Assembly: GCF_018139145.2 (NCBI RefSeq)
Contig: NC_059478.1
Location: forward strand, 22,723,001-22,787,000
Source of the DNA: Gymnogyps californianus
Taxonomy: Eukaryota; Chordata; Aves; Accipitriformes; Cathartidae
Reading direction: 5' to 3'
DNA: 64,000 nucleotides
Part shown: positions 35,965 through 50,500 of the stretch, one piece after another
Layout: the number at the start of each line of letters is the position of its first letter
Numbering within the stretch: the first letter of the stretch is position 1
Made by a program: the position numbers and the translations under genes
Notes under the pieces: generated by a model
What the model saw: only the letters and a program-made list of their open reading frames with translations
The model's database searches: none
Told to the model about the DNA's origin: nothing

Positions 35965-38900
35965 TCTTCCTTTCTTCTTAAAAATCAGTTTTATTGCATT
36001 TTCATGGCAGATCTTTTGCTCTTGAATCGTTGACCTGCTATCTATGATATGTCCAAAATTATACTTACAAAATTTTACTTATCTTACTTTGCGTGGCTTT
36101 ATCTCAAGTACTTACTCTCACTTCTTAACAAGAATTTTCCCATTGTAACTGATCTGAGTTCACACAGCTGACCTCAACTAAAAAGCCCTGAATCCCAGCT
36201 GAACCCCAAGGCTGAGGGTGGAGGAGCTGGGAAGCTGACCCACAAACCTTTCTAGGAGGAAGCCTAAAAGCTAGTCCAGATGTCTGAAATATTTATGTCC
36301 CTTGCTGGTATCACCTGTGACTTTAGTAAGACATTTTCAGCTCCCCTAGCCTCTGTATCACAATGAATCAGAGTAATGATATTTAAGATCTTGAGCTGGA
36401 AAGCACAACTGAAGCCCTGTTGCTGACAAGTGCCACTCTTCACAACATGAATTCAAAGTTTCCTAGAGTAGCTCCATCTTCAAATATTTGTTTTTATACA
36501 CACCAGTGAAAAATCAATTATATTACTGAAACTGAAAGGCTTGATGAACAAAGGCATCACTAGTCATCTCTGAGCTTTTTCAAGATCAAATGAACTTTTA
36601 TTAGAAGAAAGCTCTTTCTCAGAACTGAAAAGTGCAATTACATTTGTAGGAAACGGAGTTGTTTCAGCATCATTCCCCTCCTCCTATCTGTTTGCAATAC
36701 CAGATGGAGATTTATCGGAGGTGAAGGGATAGGGAGAGTGAGGGCCAAGCTAAGGAGAAAGCAGGTAAAATCCAGTACATTTTTTTAATACTGATAACAT
36801 AGCTGAAGGCTGAACAGCTTATAGTAAACAACAGTATAGCAGTAAAAGTAGAAAACAGTAGAAAAATAGGCAACATGCGTTTCTCCACATAACAGCTTTG
36901 TTGCTGAGCAGAAACTAAACATTTCAGAAGAGTGTTTCCCCTCAATGGAGTTGAATTCAAACTTCCAGAATACATAGACCACAGCTGCAGGCCTGATCCA
37001 GCCAGAAGTATGCAATTGATCATCGCAGTAATAACTGTGTCATTGAATCTCCTTTATAGAGTTTATTAATTTCCAAAAATTGGGGTCTGATAATATTTTA
37101 AATAATGCTAGTAATAAAACTTCTGCTTCATTTGTATTAACCATGGGCTAACTTTTTTCCTCACGCAACCATATAGCCAAGATTCATGTTCCCCGGTTTC
37201 TCAATTATTTCATAAATAAAAACTAACGGCTAATACTCTCACTGATAGCAGTTGTACCTCTGACATCTGGCTGCCCATCCCAGCATTGTGGGGCTCTCAT
37301 CATTTCACACTCAGCACCTGTGATACCCAAGCGGTCTTTCTGTGGCTACAGAGGCGTAGGAAGGCAGGGGATGGATGGCTTTATGTGAGCGCAGAACGTC
37401 CCTCAACACCGGGGCAGAGGCAACAAAATGGTGTCCACCCAAGCCCAGGAAATAAACAAACACAGCAGATTGGGGGACCAAACCAGGTCTAACCATAGCT
37501 AATATGTGCTTTCATGGGTCTTTCTCCATCAAAGCATCAAGTATGTATTAATTTTAAGACACAGTCAAAAGTAATCATGATGCTTTGCTGAATTAAGTTC
37601 ATAATACATAAAACAAGACTTCGGGACACTATCCCCCAAGTTATCTGTCAAAGCTCCTTCCACAATCATGGAAAGAATTAGGCCCATCAGAGTGAATCCA
37701 AAACAGCCAGCAAACTGTGAAACTGGCTTCTTGTGTAGCCAGGAGGAGTTCCAGGAAAGAGCCTCCACGCATGGGCTGGATAATAAAATCCATTCAAAGG
37801 AAAGGAATTCCTAGGAAGTGATGGTATTAAGAGCTCAAAGACTCAGACCTTTGGAAAACAGAATAAGGAGATGCAGACAGATCCATCTCCTTTCAGAACA
37901 CCCCTATCTCTCCTCCAACACTGTCGCTGAGGACAAGGCACAACCAGGAGGGCTGTGTCAGGGCTCTGTGCAGGCAGTGACCTGTTGTGTTGAGAAAGCA
38001 GAGACTGTCGCACACTGAGGAGGACAAGAGGAACAGGAGGTGCAGCAGGTGAAGGCAGAGGTGACTGCTGGTCTGAGGAGAACAGCACACGACGTGCATA
38101 CTGCTTTTACACAGACTCAGTTTTCTGTTAGACATCAGCTTTGGTAAATTCTCCTAGAAGCTGCCCTGAATCAAATTCCAGGACACATCAGTAATGTCCT
38201 GCACTTGATGCAGCCAAGGTCCGTTGGAACCATGCCCTGAAGTTACTCCACATGTTATCTATCGAGTTTCGTATCCTGGAGGAGAAACAGTGCTACTTTA
38301 TCTGTGGCTAATCAAACAAATTGGTTCCAGAAATGATGGTCACCAGAAATAGATCTAGTACAGAGTGGCCAATGCCTCTTGTCTGATCAACAAACCTGTG
38401 AAAGGAGGAAATTAAGAGACGCGGATATAAACATCTGCAGGGTTCTGAAGTAGGCACCTAGATTCCACCTCAGTCCCATTTTAGGAAGAGAAGCCTTTGT
38501 GGGGACTCATCTGTATTCCCTAACAGATCATAAAATATCCATGATATTCCCCAGCACCAGCTGGCTCAGTAGAAATGTTCAGTCAAGCTTCTCCTAGACA
38601 AAAGCCAGCCATCCTCATTCGGCAGCATGAAAACGCTGAACACATTTGTGCAGAGAGTCTTCCCTCCAAATCAGTACACTGCAGACCCAGGTAGCACATG
38701 AGCCTTGTCCAGATGTGTGAAAATATTAGGTATTTGACACATCCTCGTATTTCTGCATCCTAAATGGTGCTTTATAAAAACACTGGTTTTATACATTTTC
38801 TTTCAGCAGAGCTTAGATGTAAGCTGTACTGCAGCAGGACAACATGCATACTAACTTAGGACTGGTTTCCAATAGGCCATGAAATTACCAGAAATACTAT

Positions 38901-39621
38901 CATTCATCCCAAAGAAAGTGGAATCATGATCAGAAAACACTATTTTAAACTGAAAGGCTCTAGGGGAAAACTTTCCAGAAATACTTTAATGAACCTTAAA
39001 GTTTTCATGTGCAAACATACACAGTACTTGTAACAAGGGCCAGTTACAGCTTCTTGGAGCTAAACCCAGGCTCGCTCAGGCACTGGACCACAGCAGCGCT
39101 CTCACAATGGCTCTTGGACTAGATCAAGTTCCAGCAACGCTGAGCTTCTCAGATTACAACATGGTGGCTAAGAAAATGCATCACTATACCTTGTTCCAGG
39201 AAGTCAGGGGTTGCCCCATTTAATTACTCAACATTTTGGCTAAGCTGCTCTTCCCTAGACAACTTTAATCTTTCCCTACCACTCAGATGTATTTATCACC
39301 TAAGATAGCATCTGGGTTTTACAGCAGGAATGTTGCAACATGGCTGAGGTCATAGCTGACAGAAACCCCTGCTTGCTCATTGAAGTTCTCCATGCTGGCT
39401 TCAAACAGAGTGTAAGCCCAGAAATTTATTTTAATTATGAATTTAAAATAATTTTAAAAAAGCAGACGTTGTTCTGAAAAAGCTACATCTCAAAAATAAC
39501 TTGTCTACCTTCATTCGGCAATGTATTTTCCTTCCAAAGCAGACCTCAAGATTAAAGAAGCAATGCAGTAAAATCCAATTCAGGGGGGAGCCGGTTTTAC
39601 TAAGTTTTTTTGCTAAGATCT

Positions 39622-39657
<36 letters not shown>

Positions 39658-42600
39658 AGGAAAAATTCTCATCATAGTAATTGTAATAATTTACCTTGCT
39701 CAGAGGTACTGACAGAGACCAGCCACCTCTGTTGTAACTCCTTTGTTGTGTGCAGCTTACTACTCAGTGACATGAAAATGGTATTTAACAACTGTTCTGG
39801 TAATGCAGTGACAGAGAGCCACTACAAATATTCTTTCGTTTTTCTGATTGTTAAACTTTGAATTTTACAGTGTTGTTTATTTGCTGCTGTCTTTACTAGC
39901 TCAGCTGAACTGATTTTGTACTCACTTGTTAAAAATTTATTACGACTCATCTTAAACATCTGTCATTGCAAATTGTCCCTGTGCTCTGTGAGAATTCTGC
40001 AGCGCGGCCACTCTGTCATTTTTAATTCACAGTTATGTTTTGGTCTGAGCATTTAACGTGAACTTACTTTTCATATTTTATTAGGACATTCACAAAGCCA
40101 TTCTCGTGCTCACCTAATCACAGCTTGATATCTGAGAAGTTGGATCAATTCTTTGGATAACACATTTTTTAACTGTACAAAATGGGAATGACTTGGAGCA
40201 ATGGGACAAACCTCCTTAGAGAAGCATAGTATAATAAGACATAAGGAGATCATCTTAAGCTATCATTACAACAAATAAACCGATTTTTTTCCCCATTGGG
40301 ACGGTCTAACAAGGACTTATTAACAAGGACTGCAGTAGCCAAGGCTCAGACCAGCCTACACTGAACTGCAGAGCACTGTCACTCTAGCCTGGGTTAAACA
40401 AGGCTGGAAATTCAATTACCTTTTTCACAGCACCAGTCATGGGTCCACAGGTTAATGGGTGAAGAAGCTCTGAATCTGAAACACTGAAAGTCATGGGAAA
40501 AGTTTCTTAACAAAACTCTCAATCAAGTTGCAAGAAAATAACATCTGAATTTGCACATTCCTGTAGGGTAGGTATAATGTAGCTAACATTCACTGTGCTA
40601 AAGCAAAAGATAAGCACATAGACATGTTTTTGTACGTATAGCTTGCATTTTGAATATAGAGTATTAGTTTCTCTTTAGTAATTGTACAGATGTCTGCCCT
40701 TAATCACTGGAGATGAAGGACTGGCACTATTATTTTTCAGAAGCATCATCAGATCTTTAATTAACTCTGTTGTTCAAGGATTTTGCTGTTCTACATCTGA
40801 GCCAAAACAACAGGATCTCAAGCAGTCCTGCACTTCCTAATATCCTTCTGCTATAGCAACTGAACTGTACAAAATAAAGCAAGGCTGCCATTTATACCAC
40901 AGGAAACATCACTTCCTGCAAGACCATTCTTCAAAGCATTTCATTTCACCTCAAGACCATTTAATTTGTGAGCTTTGGCTTAATCACAGTTCATGGCAAA
41001 AGGATAAAAGATAAATCCTAAAAAAAGGCTAAAGTCCTGAAGAATTAGTAGATGCTTTGTAGATTTGTAGACGCTCTGTTCAAATCAGCTGATCAGATGC
41101 AGTTTCACATGGACCCCAGAAGAGGAGAGAAGTCTTTTAAGTGACGTACTGTTCTTTCTGTACTATCTGAGGAAAAAAGCACCCCGCCATGTTTAACAGC
41201 ATCACTCCAAAGAAATTCAAACTGTTGAACCACAGAGGGCTGGCACGTACAAAACTAGATGGAAATCCAAATATGTGTTTTGCAGAGCAGCTTTACAGCA
41301 CTAACTGCTCACTAAGGGGTGAAGAAGTCTTGCTTTCTTCTCCCTGTGAAATGCAAACATTCTTTTCTGTTTAAAGAGAGACACACCAAAAAAAAAAAGA
41401 AACAACCAAAAAAAACCCTCGTCCATTTAAAAAAAAATTATTTCCCTTTCTTATCAGTGTTATGTCAGAACTAGTTAGCTTTTGCCAGCTGTCATAGGCT
41501 GCGTTTGAAATAGGTAGCTCCTCTCATGATGACTTGGAAATGCCAAAACAGAATCCTAAATGTAAAACGCAACAAGAATACATAGGAAACCAGAGGTAGC
41601 AGAATACCTGCTTTTTTACTGTATTTTTCTTCAAGAAAAAATATTATTTTTCCATGACTAAGGAAACAGAAGAGCTCTATCTAACTACCAGTGTTCACTA
41701 AACAGATAGAAAGTCTCTTCCCTACAGAGATACCGGAGAATGAAAGGAATAATCAACCCAAGAAGCTGCAGCACTGACTTTACCATAGCCCTTAGCTCTG
41801 CTGATCCCTTCTCCAGCTCCTGCTGGCTAAGCCACAGCCACAGGGAGGACATTTCCTAAGCACTGGACTCTGGCACACCTGAGCGTGAATACCAGAAAGC
41901 CTTTATCTCGCCTCTCTCTTGCCCATCTCTATCCTACAATGGACTTGGTTCTCTGGATGCAGACTAGGTCCCCAGAGGGTAAGAGGAAAGGTTTTCCCTT
42001 GTGATTACACTTTCTGCAAGTTGTTATCTTGCTGAAAAATTTAAAGCTGAAAATATGCCTCTTTCTTCATTCCCAGATGCCTCACATACACAATTTAATG
42101 AAAAAATCAACAACCTACTACATTTCACATTTCTGATCTGTTTTTTCTTAAAAGAAAGTAAAAGGCACATACTGCGGCTTTCAGGAACAAAGGAAGCTGT
42201 CAGTAATAACCATGCATGGTATTATATCCAAGGATTAGCCTATTTGAGGCTTTATCAGGAAACTACACAATAATTAATTGGCCACAACACTAAGTTTTGA
42301 AACAGAGATTGGGTCATGTTACAAGAAGGAAAGCAGAGTTAGTCACTGCTCTAGAGAGCTCTTAAGTCAGTAGGAGACTTTAGATCCTTATTCCTTTAAC
42401 ATAAAACTGATTTCCCACAAGTTGTATATAAAGATTGTTCTGTGAAATTAGTGGTCAGACAGTATTTATATGTCAGACTGATATTTTCCAGATGTAGACT
42501 TTGATATTCCCAAGAAAAAAGAAAAAAACCCAGCTAATTCAGGGGATCCTCAAAGTAAACCTCACTGTTGTTTATTTTCTAACTTTGTATTCCTTTTGGC

Positions 42601-45600
42601 AATGCTAACTTAAACTCATAAACAATAGGGTTGTATCCCAAAGAATGCAGCATGCCCTCAACCACAACTGAAAGCAATAGGAGCAGAGCATGCTGAGCAC
42701 CTGGCAGGAAAAGTCCTTAACTAGCACCATTTGGAAAGCCGTAACATGAGATCACTCACTCTTGGCTCTTAAGAAAGAATATGAGGTGGTCCAGAACGGA
42801 AAATCTACCCAAATCAAACACATGTGTTGACATATACCATTATCCTGCTGATTTAAATAAAAAGGGTAAGAATTTATTCTTAAAATCATTCTAGAATTTT
42901 CCTGTATTTTAAGTATAATTTGTGTTTACGCGCTAGCATAGATTCTGTGCAAACTACTTGTGTTTGGTTGTATGGATTAGAACCATGATAAAAATCGGTA
43001 ACTGGGTCTCATTCTAAAAAAGCCATACTTAATTTGACATGACTGTGCTTTTAAAGTTAATGGCACTGTTTATGCTCTTATGCAAATAAGAGCAAGAAAT
43101 ACAGAATCATTTGCAGAGTCACTCTTTGCATAAATGAAATGACCCTGTCTTGTTAAAAAGAGAAAAATAATTTGAAAGGACGAAACAGTTTGAGGTAAAC
43201 CATAAACAGACAATGTCTAGAATTTCTTTCTTGTAATCAGTTCGTAATTGAAAACTTCACAAACATGACAGGCTGCCTATATTCTGAAGAAACATCCTTC
43301 TCCTCTCCAGTTCATGGTAGGTAATTCAGTGAAAGAAAATACCTTTTACAGTCTCAGACCCTCTCTTCTACCGCTTCATCTTTGATTGTATTTTGTTTGC
43401 ATTGAGGAACCACTTTCCATCCTTTTGCTGAGACTGTTCATCTCTCCTTTTAGTCAGAGCTCAACTTCTTCCTCAGGAATGCAGCACACCACAGCGCAGA
43501 AGTTATATGCAAGCATTCATCATGCCAGTTTAAGTGTCCAGTGTTCAGTTCTAGCTGGGAAATTCCTACATTTCATTCAACTTATTAATGCATGTATGTT
43601 GTATGAAAAACAGTTAATATTTCTTCAAGGCTAAGAAAACTTATGTGATTCTAAAATCATGGAACAGAAATAAAACATGCTCTGATTGCCTACGGCTTTT
43701 AAAAATCGATCTGCAGTACTTGTAGTTAATAACACCTCTCACTGACATAAGAGGGGAGGTTTTTTTAGAAAAAAAAGTTTGACATAGCTTTTTCAAATTA
43801 CATTTTCTAAGAGGAAATAGAGGACAAAACAAAGCGACTGTAGTTGCAATTTTGTCTCCCTCAAACCTTCAATACAACCATTCTACTGGGCCATGTTCCT
43901 GATTTCTACTATGACCACCACCATCATGTGGATAATAAAATAATGTTACTTGAAGTAATGTGGTAATTTTTTCAATATGCTGCTTATGTTGACCAACAGA
44001 CTGCAGTAGAGCCAGTTTCTCTATAGGCTACGTGATGGCTGGTTTTGTGCAACAATTAAATGATTCACTGGGTCTCTCTTCCTGAAGCAGTTAAATCAAA
44101 AAAAAAAGTTCATTTGCCAAAATGGCTTTTTCTATGCCATATTTTATGTTTCATATTACCAACTTAAGATTATAAATCTGGCAAAGGGCATTGGCCATCT
44201 TGTCTAGATGCAGCCAAATCCTCCTGCTTAGAAATGTTCTCTTACAACTTCACACACCACCATACAATCAGCAGATCCAGCCTCACACCAAAGCTTTTAT
44301 CAGCTCTTCTCATTAATGTTGCCCAGTGTCCATTTTGTTGCTAATACTATGAAAAGACAATGTAAATGCATACAGGGTCATCTTTTAAAATAAAAATCGA
44401 AGTACAGATAAGTCAGGTCAGCAAACCATAATTTCAAAGTATAAAATGTAACAATCTTAACAAGCAGCCTGCTCCTGTAAAACCCTGAATCTTTTCAACC
44501 TCCAAGACAACACCACTAAAAAATGCCACCTTAAGGATCCCAGCAAGAGGCTCCACACTCCTATTCAGAGGGTTTTTTGGTTTTGTTTTGTGTTTGGTTT
44601 GGGGATTTTTTGGAAAAAATATCAATAACCAAATATAGCATGATTCCAGTTTCAGTCAGGAATACTGTTGTCATTGAATCCAGTCTGGGAATGTACTTTT
44701 CATAAATATACTTTCAACCTTATTTATCATTGCCTTCCTCACTAACTCAGTTGACATCTACTGCATCAACTACTGCAAAAGCAAGAATAAAGCAGGACTC
44801 TTAACATCATCATCGTCTTGGAAATCTCAATACTGCTTCATTGACTTACTACCATGAGCTAGTCACAGACCTGCCTAAGAGTCAGTTAAATACTGAACAT
44901 CCTAGGAGACAGCACTGACAAACCAGATTTAATTCTGAAGACTATGTAAGGGTGAGGAAAAGGGGGAAAATGATACATATCAAAATTTATGTCATGAAAG
45001 AAAACAGTTAGCAGATCTATAAAGTGATCTTACTGGAGAAGCAAAGAAACACTGTATTCACTTGATCTCTTCCACAGGAAGAGTATGTAGGAAACAGAGT
45101 AAATAACTGGTTTATAAGAATTCTTCACATTACTCTTGAAGTAAAAAAAAACTTTTTGGATAGTGGAAGAGCTGTGAATGGTAGAGAAGTTTTGTGTATT
45201 ATAGTTATGCTACTGGACAACCATGACTCATCCAGGATCCTCCAGGCTATTTACTGAGCAATCCATTAACTGCTGCTAATTTTCATCTTGCAAATAAATT
45301 ATTTTCCTGTATAAAACAGGGAGGCAATTGTGCTTAGCACTGGAAATACTAACACACACACACCAGCTGGCTCTGTTAGTGTTTTAATTACATGACCCAT
45401 ATGATCCTGACATTACTGTCATGGTAGAGCTCTACCAACTCCACATGAGGACCCCCCCAGATTGTTTCCACCCTCGCACTCATAGTATTTCGCTCTCAGT
45501 CATCGCAATGGGGCCTTTCTCAGTATGAGAAGGGAGAATTATCGCACCATGAGATCATGGTAACATAGCCACAAAGCAATGCCAGTACTCCTCCGCTGTT

Positions 45601-46362
45601 AATGACATTTTAGGCTAGGATGGATGTTTCAGATTTCAGAACTATGGGCACTCAAGTCATACTGGCCAGATGTTTCATGATTCCTTTTGAACAAGCTCCC
45701 AGATCAAACCTAAGCAGCCTAAAAGAAACCTTTTTTTTCTTCTTCCTTTTTTTTTTTTTAAGTGGAATGTCCTTCCCCAGTATATCCCTTTTCCTAATTG
45801 GCTTTCTAATTATAAAACTATTTGATTGTAGTGCATATAAACTGTGGTTTAAAACATCCCAACTATTTTAACCAAGTTGAACTACATGAGAACTCTTTGC
45901 AAAGTTGGCTTATATTTTTATTGACAAGGTAGTTATTGATCAGCCTTGTGTGGCAGAACACATATATTATGCTAAAAATTGAAACGTTTGGAGCTCTAGG
46001 AAGAATGAAAAGTTGCTGCACAACAGCATTGTTGTAAAGTAAAACAGCCCACAAAACCACAAGCAACTTGGAAGTTTGTAAGGATATGAAATCAAAAACA
46101 TCAGAAAATTCAATGTCAAAATAAACCTCCAGAGCTTGTTTTTGCCGAATGCAAAGGCAAAACTCTAAAATACAACTAAAAGGGTCATAAGAGAGAATAC
46201 CTCAGATATCACAGGATGGGCTTTTCTCTCAGCTGAGTGCAGACACAAAATACAGTGCGCTGGGACCTGTAAGTAGATGTAGATCAGACAGTTCTTGTCT
46301 CCAAAGCAAAAAGCAAGCAGAAGGGAACCAAAAACCTCTGCAGAGTTTTACGCAAAAGGCAG
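35965..46362. other. Gene-free AT-rich interval
   Basis: About 10.4 kb without recognisable genes or dated repeats apart from the G35 run at 39622-39656. All frames are short. A/T-rich low-complexity patches occur at 41385-41445 and 44570-44620. The last five bases, ggcag, are the left target duplication of the LTR that follows. Confidence 0.5.
39622..39656. repeat. Poly(G) run of 35
   Basis: Thirty-five consecutive G between GATCT and AAGG. This is exceptional in an AT-rich region. It would be a strong polymerase block and a quadruplex former, and its true length is uncertain in any assembly. Confidence 0.9.
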
Positions 46363-47512
46363 TGTGGTGGGTTGACCCTGGCTGGATGTCAGGTGCCCAC
46401 CGAAGCCGCTCTATCACTCCCCCTCCTCAACTGGACAGGGGAGAGAAAATATAACAAAAGGCTCATGGGTCGAGATAAGGACAGGGAGATCACTCAGCAA
46501 TTACCATCATGGGCAAAACAGACTCAACTTGGGGGAAAAAAATTGATTTAATTTTTTACCAGTCAAATTGGAGTAGGATAATGAGAAATAAAACCAAAGC
46601 TTAAAAACACCTTCCCCCCACCCCTCCCTTCTTCCCAGGCCTAACTTTACTCCTGAATTCTCTACCTCCTCCCCCGCAGCGATACAGGGGGACGGGGAAT
46701 GGGCATTGCAGTCAGTTCATCACACGTTGTCTCTGCCGCTCCTTCGTCCTCAGGGGGAGGACTCCTCACACTCTTCCCCTGCTCCAGCGTGGGGTCCCTC
46801 CCACGGGAGACAGTCCTTCACAAACTTCTCCAGTGTGAGTCCTTCCCATGGGTTACAGTTCTTCACGAACTGCTCCAGCGTGGGTCCCTTCTATGGGCTG
46901 CAGTCCTTCAGGAACAGACTGCTCCAGCATGGGTCCCCCGCAGGGTCACAAGTCCTGCCAGCAAACCTGCTCCAGCGTGGGCTCCTCTCTCCCATGGGTC
47001 CACAGGTCCTGCCAGGAGCCTGCTCCAGCATGGGCTTCCCACAGGGTCACAGCCTCCTTTGGGCATCCACCTGCTCCGCCATGTGGTCCTCCGCGGGCTG
47101 CACGTGGGTATCTGCTCCACCGTGGACCTCCATGGGCTGCAGGGGGACAGCCTGCCTCACCATGGGCTTCACCACAGGCTGCAGGGGAATCTCTGCTCCG
47201 GCGCCTGGAGCACCTCCTCCCCCTCCTTCTTCCCTGACCTTGGTGTCTGCAGAGTTGTTTCTCTCACATCTTCTCACTCCTCTCTCCAGCTGCAATTGCT
47301 GCTGCGCAGTAACTTTTTCGCTTTCTTAAATCTGTTATCCCAGAGGCGCTACCACTGTCGCTGATGGGCTCGGCCTTGGCCAGCAGCGCATCCATCTTGG
47401 AGCCGGCTGGCATTGGCTCTATCGGACACAGGGGAAGCTTCTAGCAGCTTCTCACAGAAGCCACCCCTGTAGCCCCCTCGCTACCAAAACCTTGCCACAC
47501 AAACCCAATACA
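46363..47512 (-). mobile_element. Solo LTR, family B, long form
   Basis: A 1150-bp solo LTR in reverse orientation. On the minus strand it begins TGTATTGGGTTTGTGTGGCA and ends GGGTCAACCCACCACA. It is flanked by a perfect 5-bp duplication ggcag (46358-46362 and 47513-47517). It contains CAGACACCAAGGTCAGGGAA, a GC-rich tandem-repeat block and an A/T-rich R segment. It lacks any internal retroviral sequence. The canonical AATAAA seems eroded in the stretch complementary to 46545-46565. The long open frames on both strands here are produced by the repeat block. Confidence 0.93.
46781..47130 (-). repeat. Intra-LTR GC-rich tandem repeats, about eight units
   Basis: On the plus strand (T)GCTCCAGC-like words recur at about 46781, 46827, 46872, 46921, 46969, 47022, 47073 and 47113, spacing 40-53 bp. 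Compared with the 10.8 kb copy, three or so more units are present, accounting for most of the 240-bp length difference between the two LTRs. Confidence 0.78.
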
Positions 47513-50500
47513 GGCAGTAGGAGCACATCTTGAATTTTCTGCTTCATTTGAATGATCTTTTATTTAGTTTGAGAGAAAACACAGAGATTTAATGTAACAG
47601 GAATAAACAGAATACTATTGCATGAAAGCTAGAGAGGAGAAAAGATTAAAAGAGCAAGTTAAAATTAATTAGCAAAACTTATCATCTTCAAACCTTCTTT
47701 CACTTAGTTCTTGATTCCATAAATAAGTTTTTTCACTTGATTACAAATAGACAAAATTGTTATAGAGGTAGAAATCAAGCAAATGCATCTTTTAGCACAT
47801 TCATAACACTTTGAAAACCATGTGCTTTGAACTGAGGAAATTTTTGTCAGGAGCTGCCAGGTAAGCCAGAAGTTATAGCAAACAGTGCTGGCAAAAAAAA
47901 TATCCATCACCTAAGTGGAAAGGAAAATAATGCTTTTAGATGCTAAAGTGTGAAATAATTCTGTGACTTCGTATTTAATTTCCATCTACTGACCTTTTCC
48001 TATGAAGGGAATACAATCCAGTTTCTCTTTATCTCAGGAACTATCTTCAGACACTCTATTTTTAGCGTCTGTCTTGTAGAGATCTTTTCCGATTGGAATA
48101 ATTTCATTAGAGAGGACATTCAACTTATAGCCAGGAAACCAAAATGCTACGCCTTAACTTCAGTTTGGTCTTTGGCAAATAATGAAAACTTGACAGCTTC
48201 AGTTATCCAGCTGTAAAAAATAATTTTTTTTGAGGCCTTAGAGGAGAATTGCAAGACATTAATTGTGTATATTGATTTATATCAGCTAAAAATAGGATTA
48301 GAACCTCTCCATTGAGCAAAATAGCTTGTTTCCCCTGCCTATTGAAAGGACCATTACCTTCTCTCCATCAATTCTCTCTTTCTCTCCTTTACCTCTTCAT
48401 CACCTGGAGGACTCATCCTTTCTCAGTTTTGCTTATTCTTCTGCCCTCCTTTCTGTAATAGTGAACAGTGATGATGACGTTTGCCTCTTGAATTGAGGAG
48501 CAAAGGAAGGTGCCTGCTGGGAATAATGTAGTCCTTATCTGCATGCATAGTAGTTGTGCCCTCAGTTTTCATCTGAAAATTATTTTGTCTGAAAACTCAG
48601 TCATCTTCCACAGATGCTGCTGACATTTGTGCCTTCCTCCAGAGCAGAAATATTTATTTTCAAAATATTCAGACAACCTCATGAAACAACTTGGAACCTG
48701 TCATGTTTCATAACACAAGACAAATGTATTTTCACTAACTATATGGGAATCTCTGCTTAAGGTGCTTGGAGTGAGCCTTCCTAAAGCAAATAGAAGGTTT
48801 TGTGGAAAATGAACACATTGACCTTTAAAATCATATTTAGAAAACAAGACAGCTTTTGAAATAAATTCAGTCTAGTTACACCATGATTTATTTAGCTGTA
48901 TAACCTTGCAGTACTGCACTATCCACTACAATTGTCCATATCTTTTCAGATATAATTGATAGGACTTTTCATTCACTTTATTGATGAATGTCCACTTTAC
49001 AATAGCTTTGCACTAATGCCCTATTGACATAAATCAGGTCATCTTTTTTTTTTTTAAATAAAATTTTCAAATTCCAGACTACTTTTCTGTAAAAATAGCT
49101 GCAAAACAAAGCAACTTCTCCTCTTATACAAGTCATCTAACACGCCTCAGCCTCTCTTAAGTATCTTCAGGTCACCTTCCATAATCCATTCTCCTTAAGT
49201 CTGTTTGGCCTCATCCATTTTTTCCACTGTGTCCAGAAATACACTGGACAGTCAGTAGACTATCTATTGAAAAAATGTCACCACAGTTCACTTTACTCTC
49301 AAAACATTTTACCACTTCTCTTTTCCTCCAGTTTCAGACAAAAAGCAGTGGGAGGAAGCACAACAGCGAAGCTTCCTCAACAGCACAGTGTAAGAATTTG
49401 CACTTTGGTATTTGTTGTCTACACAGGTTTTCTGCTGTCACTGTAAAGATGAGCAGGTGTCAGTCAAGAGAGCAGGTGAAGAAAGGATGGAGCCTCAGAG
49501 AAGTGATGTTTTTCCCTTAAACCAAAGATGCTAGGGAAATCCTCAGGATCTGTTTTTTTCTACTACTTGTGAAGTAAACTGGAGATGCTGTGGCAGAAAC
49601 CAGTCTTTCCAGGCTTCACCCAGCTGTAAAGTATACGGTACTCAAACACCTTTGCAAGCAGTGAAGCATAGCAACTGATATAAAGACAGAATTAATCTCC
49701 ACCAGTGCTAAAGATGTCTTGTCTTTGATGCTATGCTTTTAATGCCTTAATAATGATGCCTCCTCACCTTCTCTAGTAACAGATTTGCCATTATGTATAG
49801 TACAGCACTTTTAGTTGCGAGTACAGACCACCCGATTCCTCCACAATACAGATGTGATTTCCATACAACAGAGTTAGAGCTGCTGTCTGACCTGTGCTGC
49901 AACTGTGAGCTGGTATGCTGTGCAAAGCAAAACTTTCTTCCTAGGCATCCAATCACCATATCAACTCTTCCAAACTCATTGCATTAAGCTCCCCAGAGTT
50001 TTTGACCTAGACAATATTGTCTATCAAACTTGTGCATATATGAACAGCAGAAAAACAACCTAATGACCTCAGCAAAATTTCCGTTGCTTTTAGAGAGCAA
50101 GAGACGGTGCATGTGAGACAGAATAAGCATGTTTACAACAATATGTTAAAATATAAAGTGTATTTCAGAATGAGACTAAAAATACAGATCAATCAATAAG
50201 CTGCAAAAACACCACAGACAGAAGAAATTCCCTAAAAGTCAGGATTAATAACTGTAACACCTAGTATTTATAAGACTTTCCTCAAGATCAAGAAGTAGGC
50301 ACCATATAGATTGTCAAATAGGATATAATTGGCAGAGCTAGAAACCTAGTTCCATGCCTCAAAAACAAGCTCAGTGGAAACAGTTCATATAAAATTAAGT
50401 TTCTTCCCATAATCAAAAACACATTTTACTTCTAACTCATAGGAAAGTTAAGTTTATTTCTGGATTATTTTCATTTTCTTCAGCCCTACCAACAGAGCCT

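Noticed and set aside
46699..47364. Long open frame of 221 codons, with overlapping long frames on both strands
   Set aside because: It lies wholly inside the family B LTR and follows the GC-rich tandem repeat, whose unit is close to a multiple of three. There is no domain, and several frames are open at once, as expected for a repeat and not a gene.
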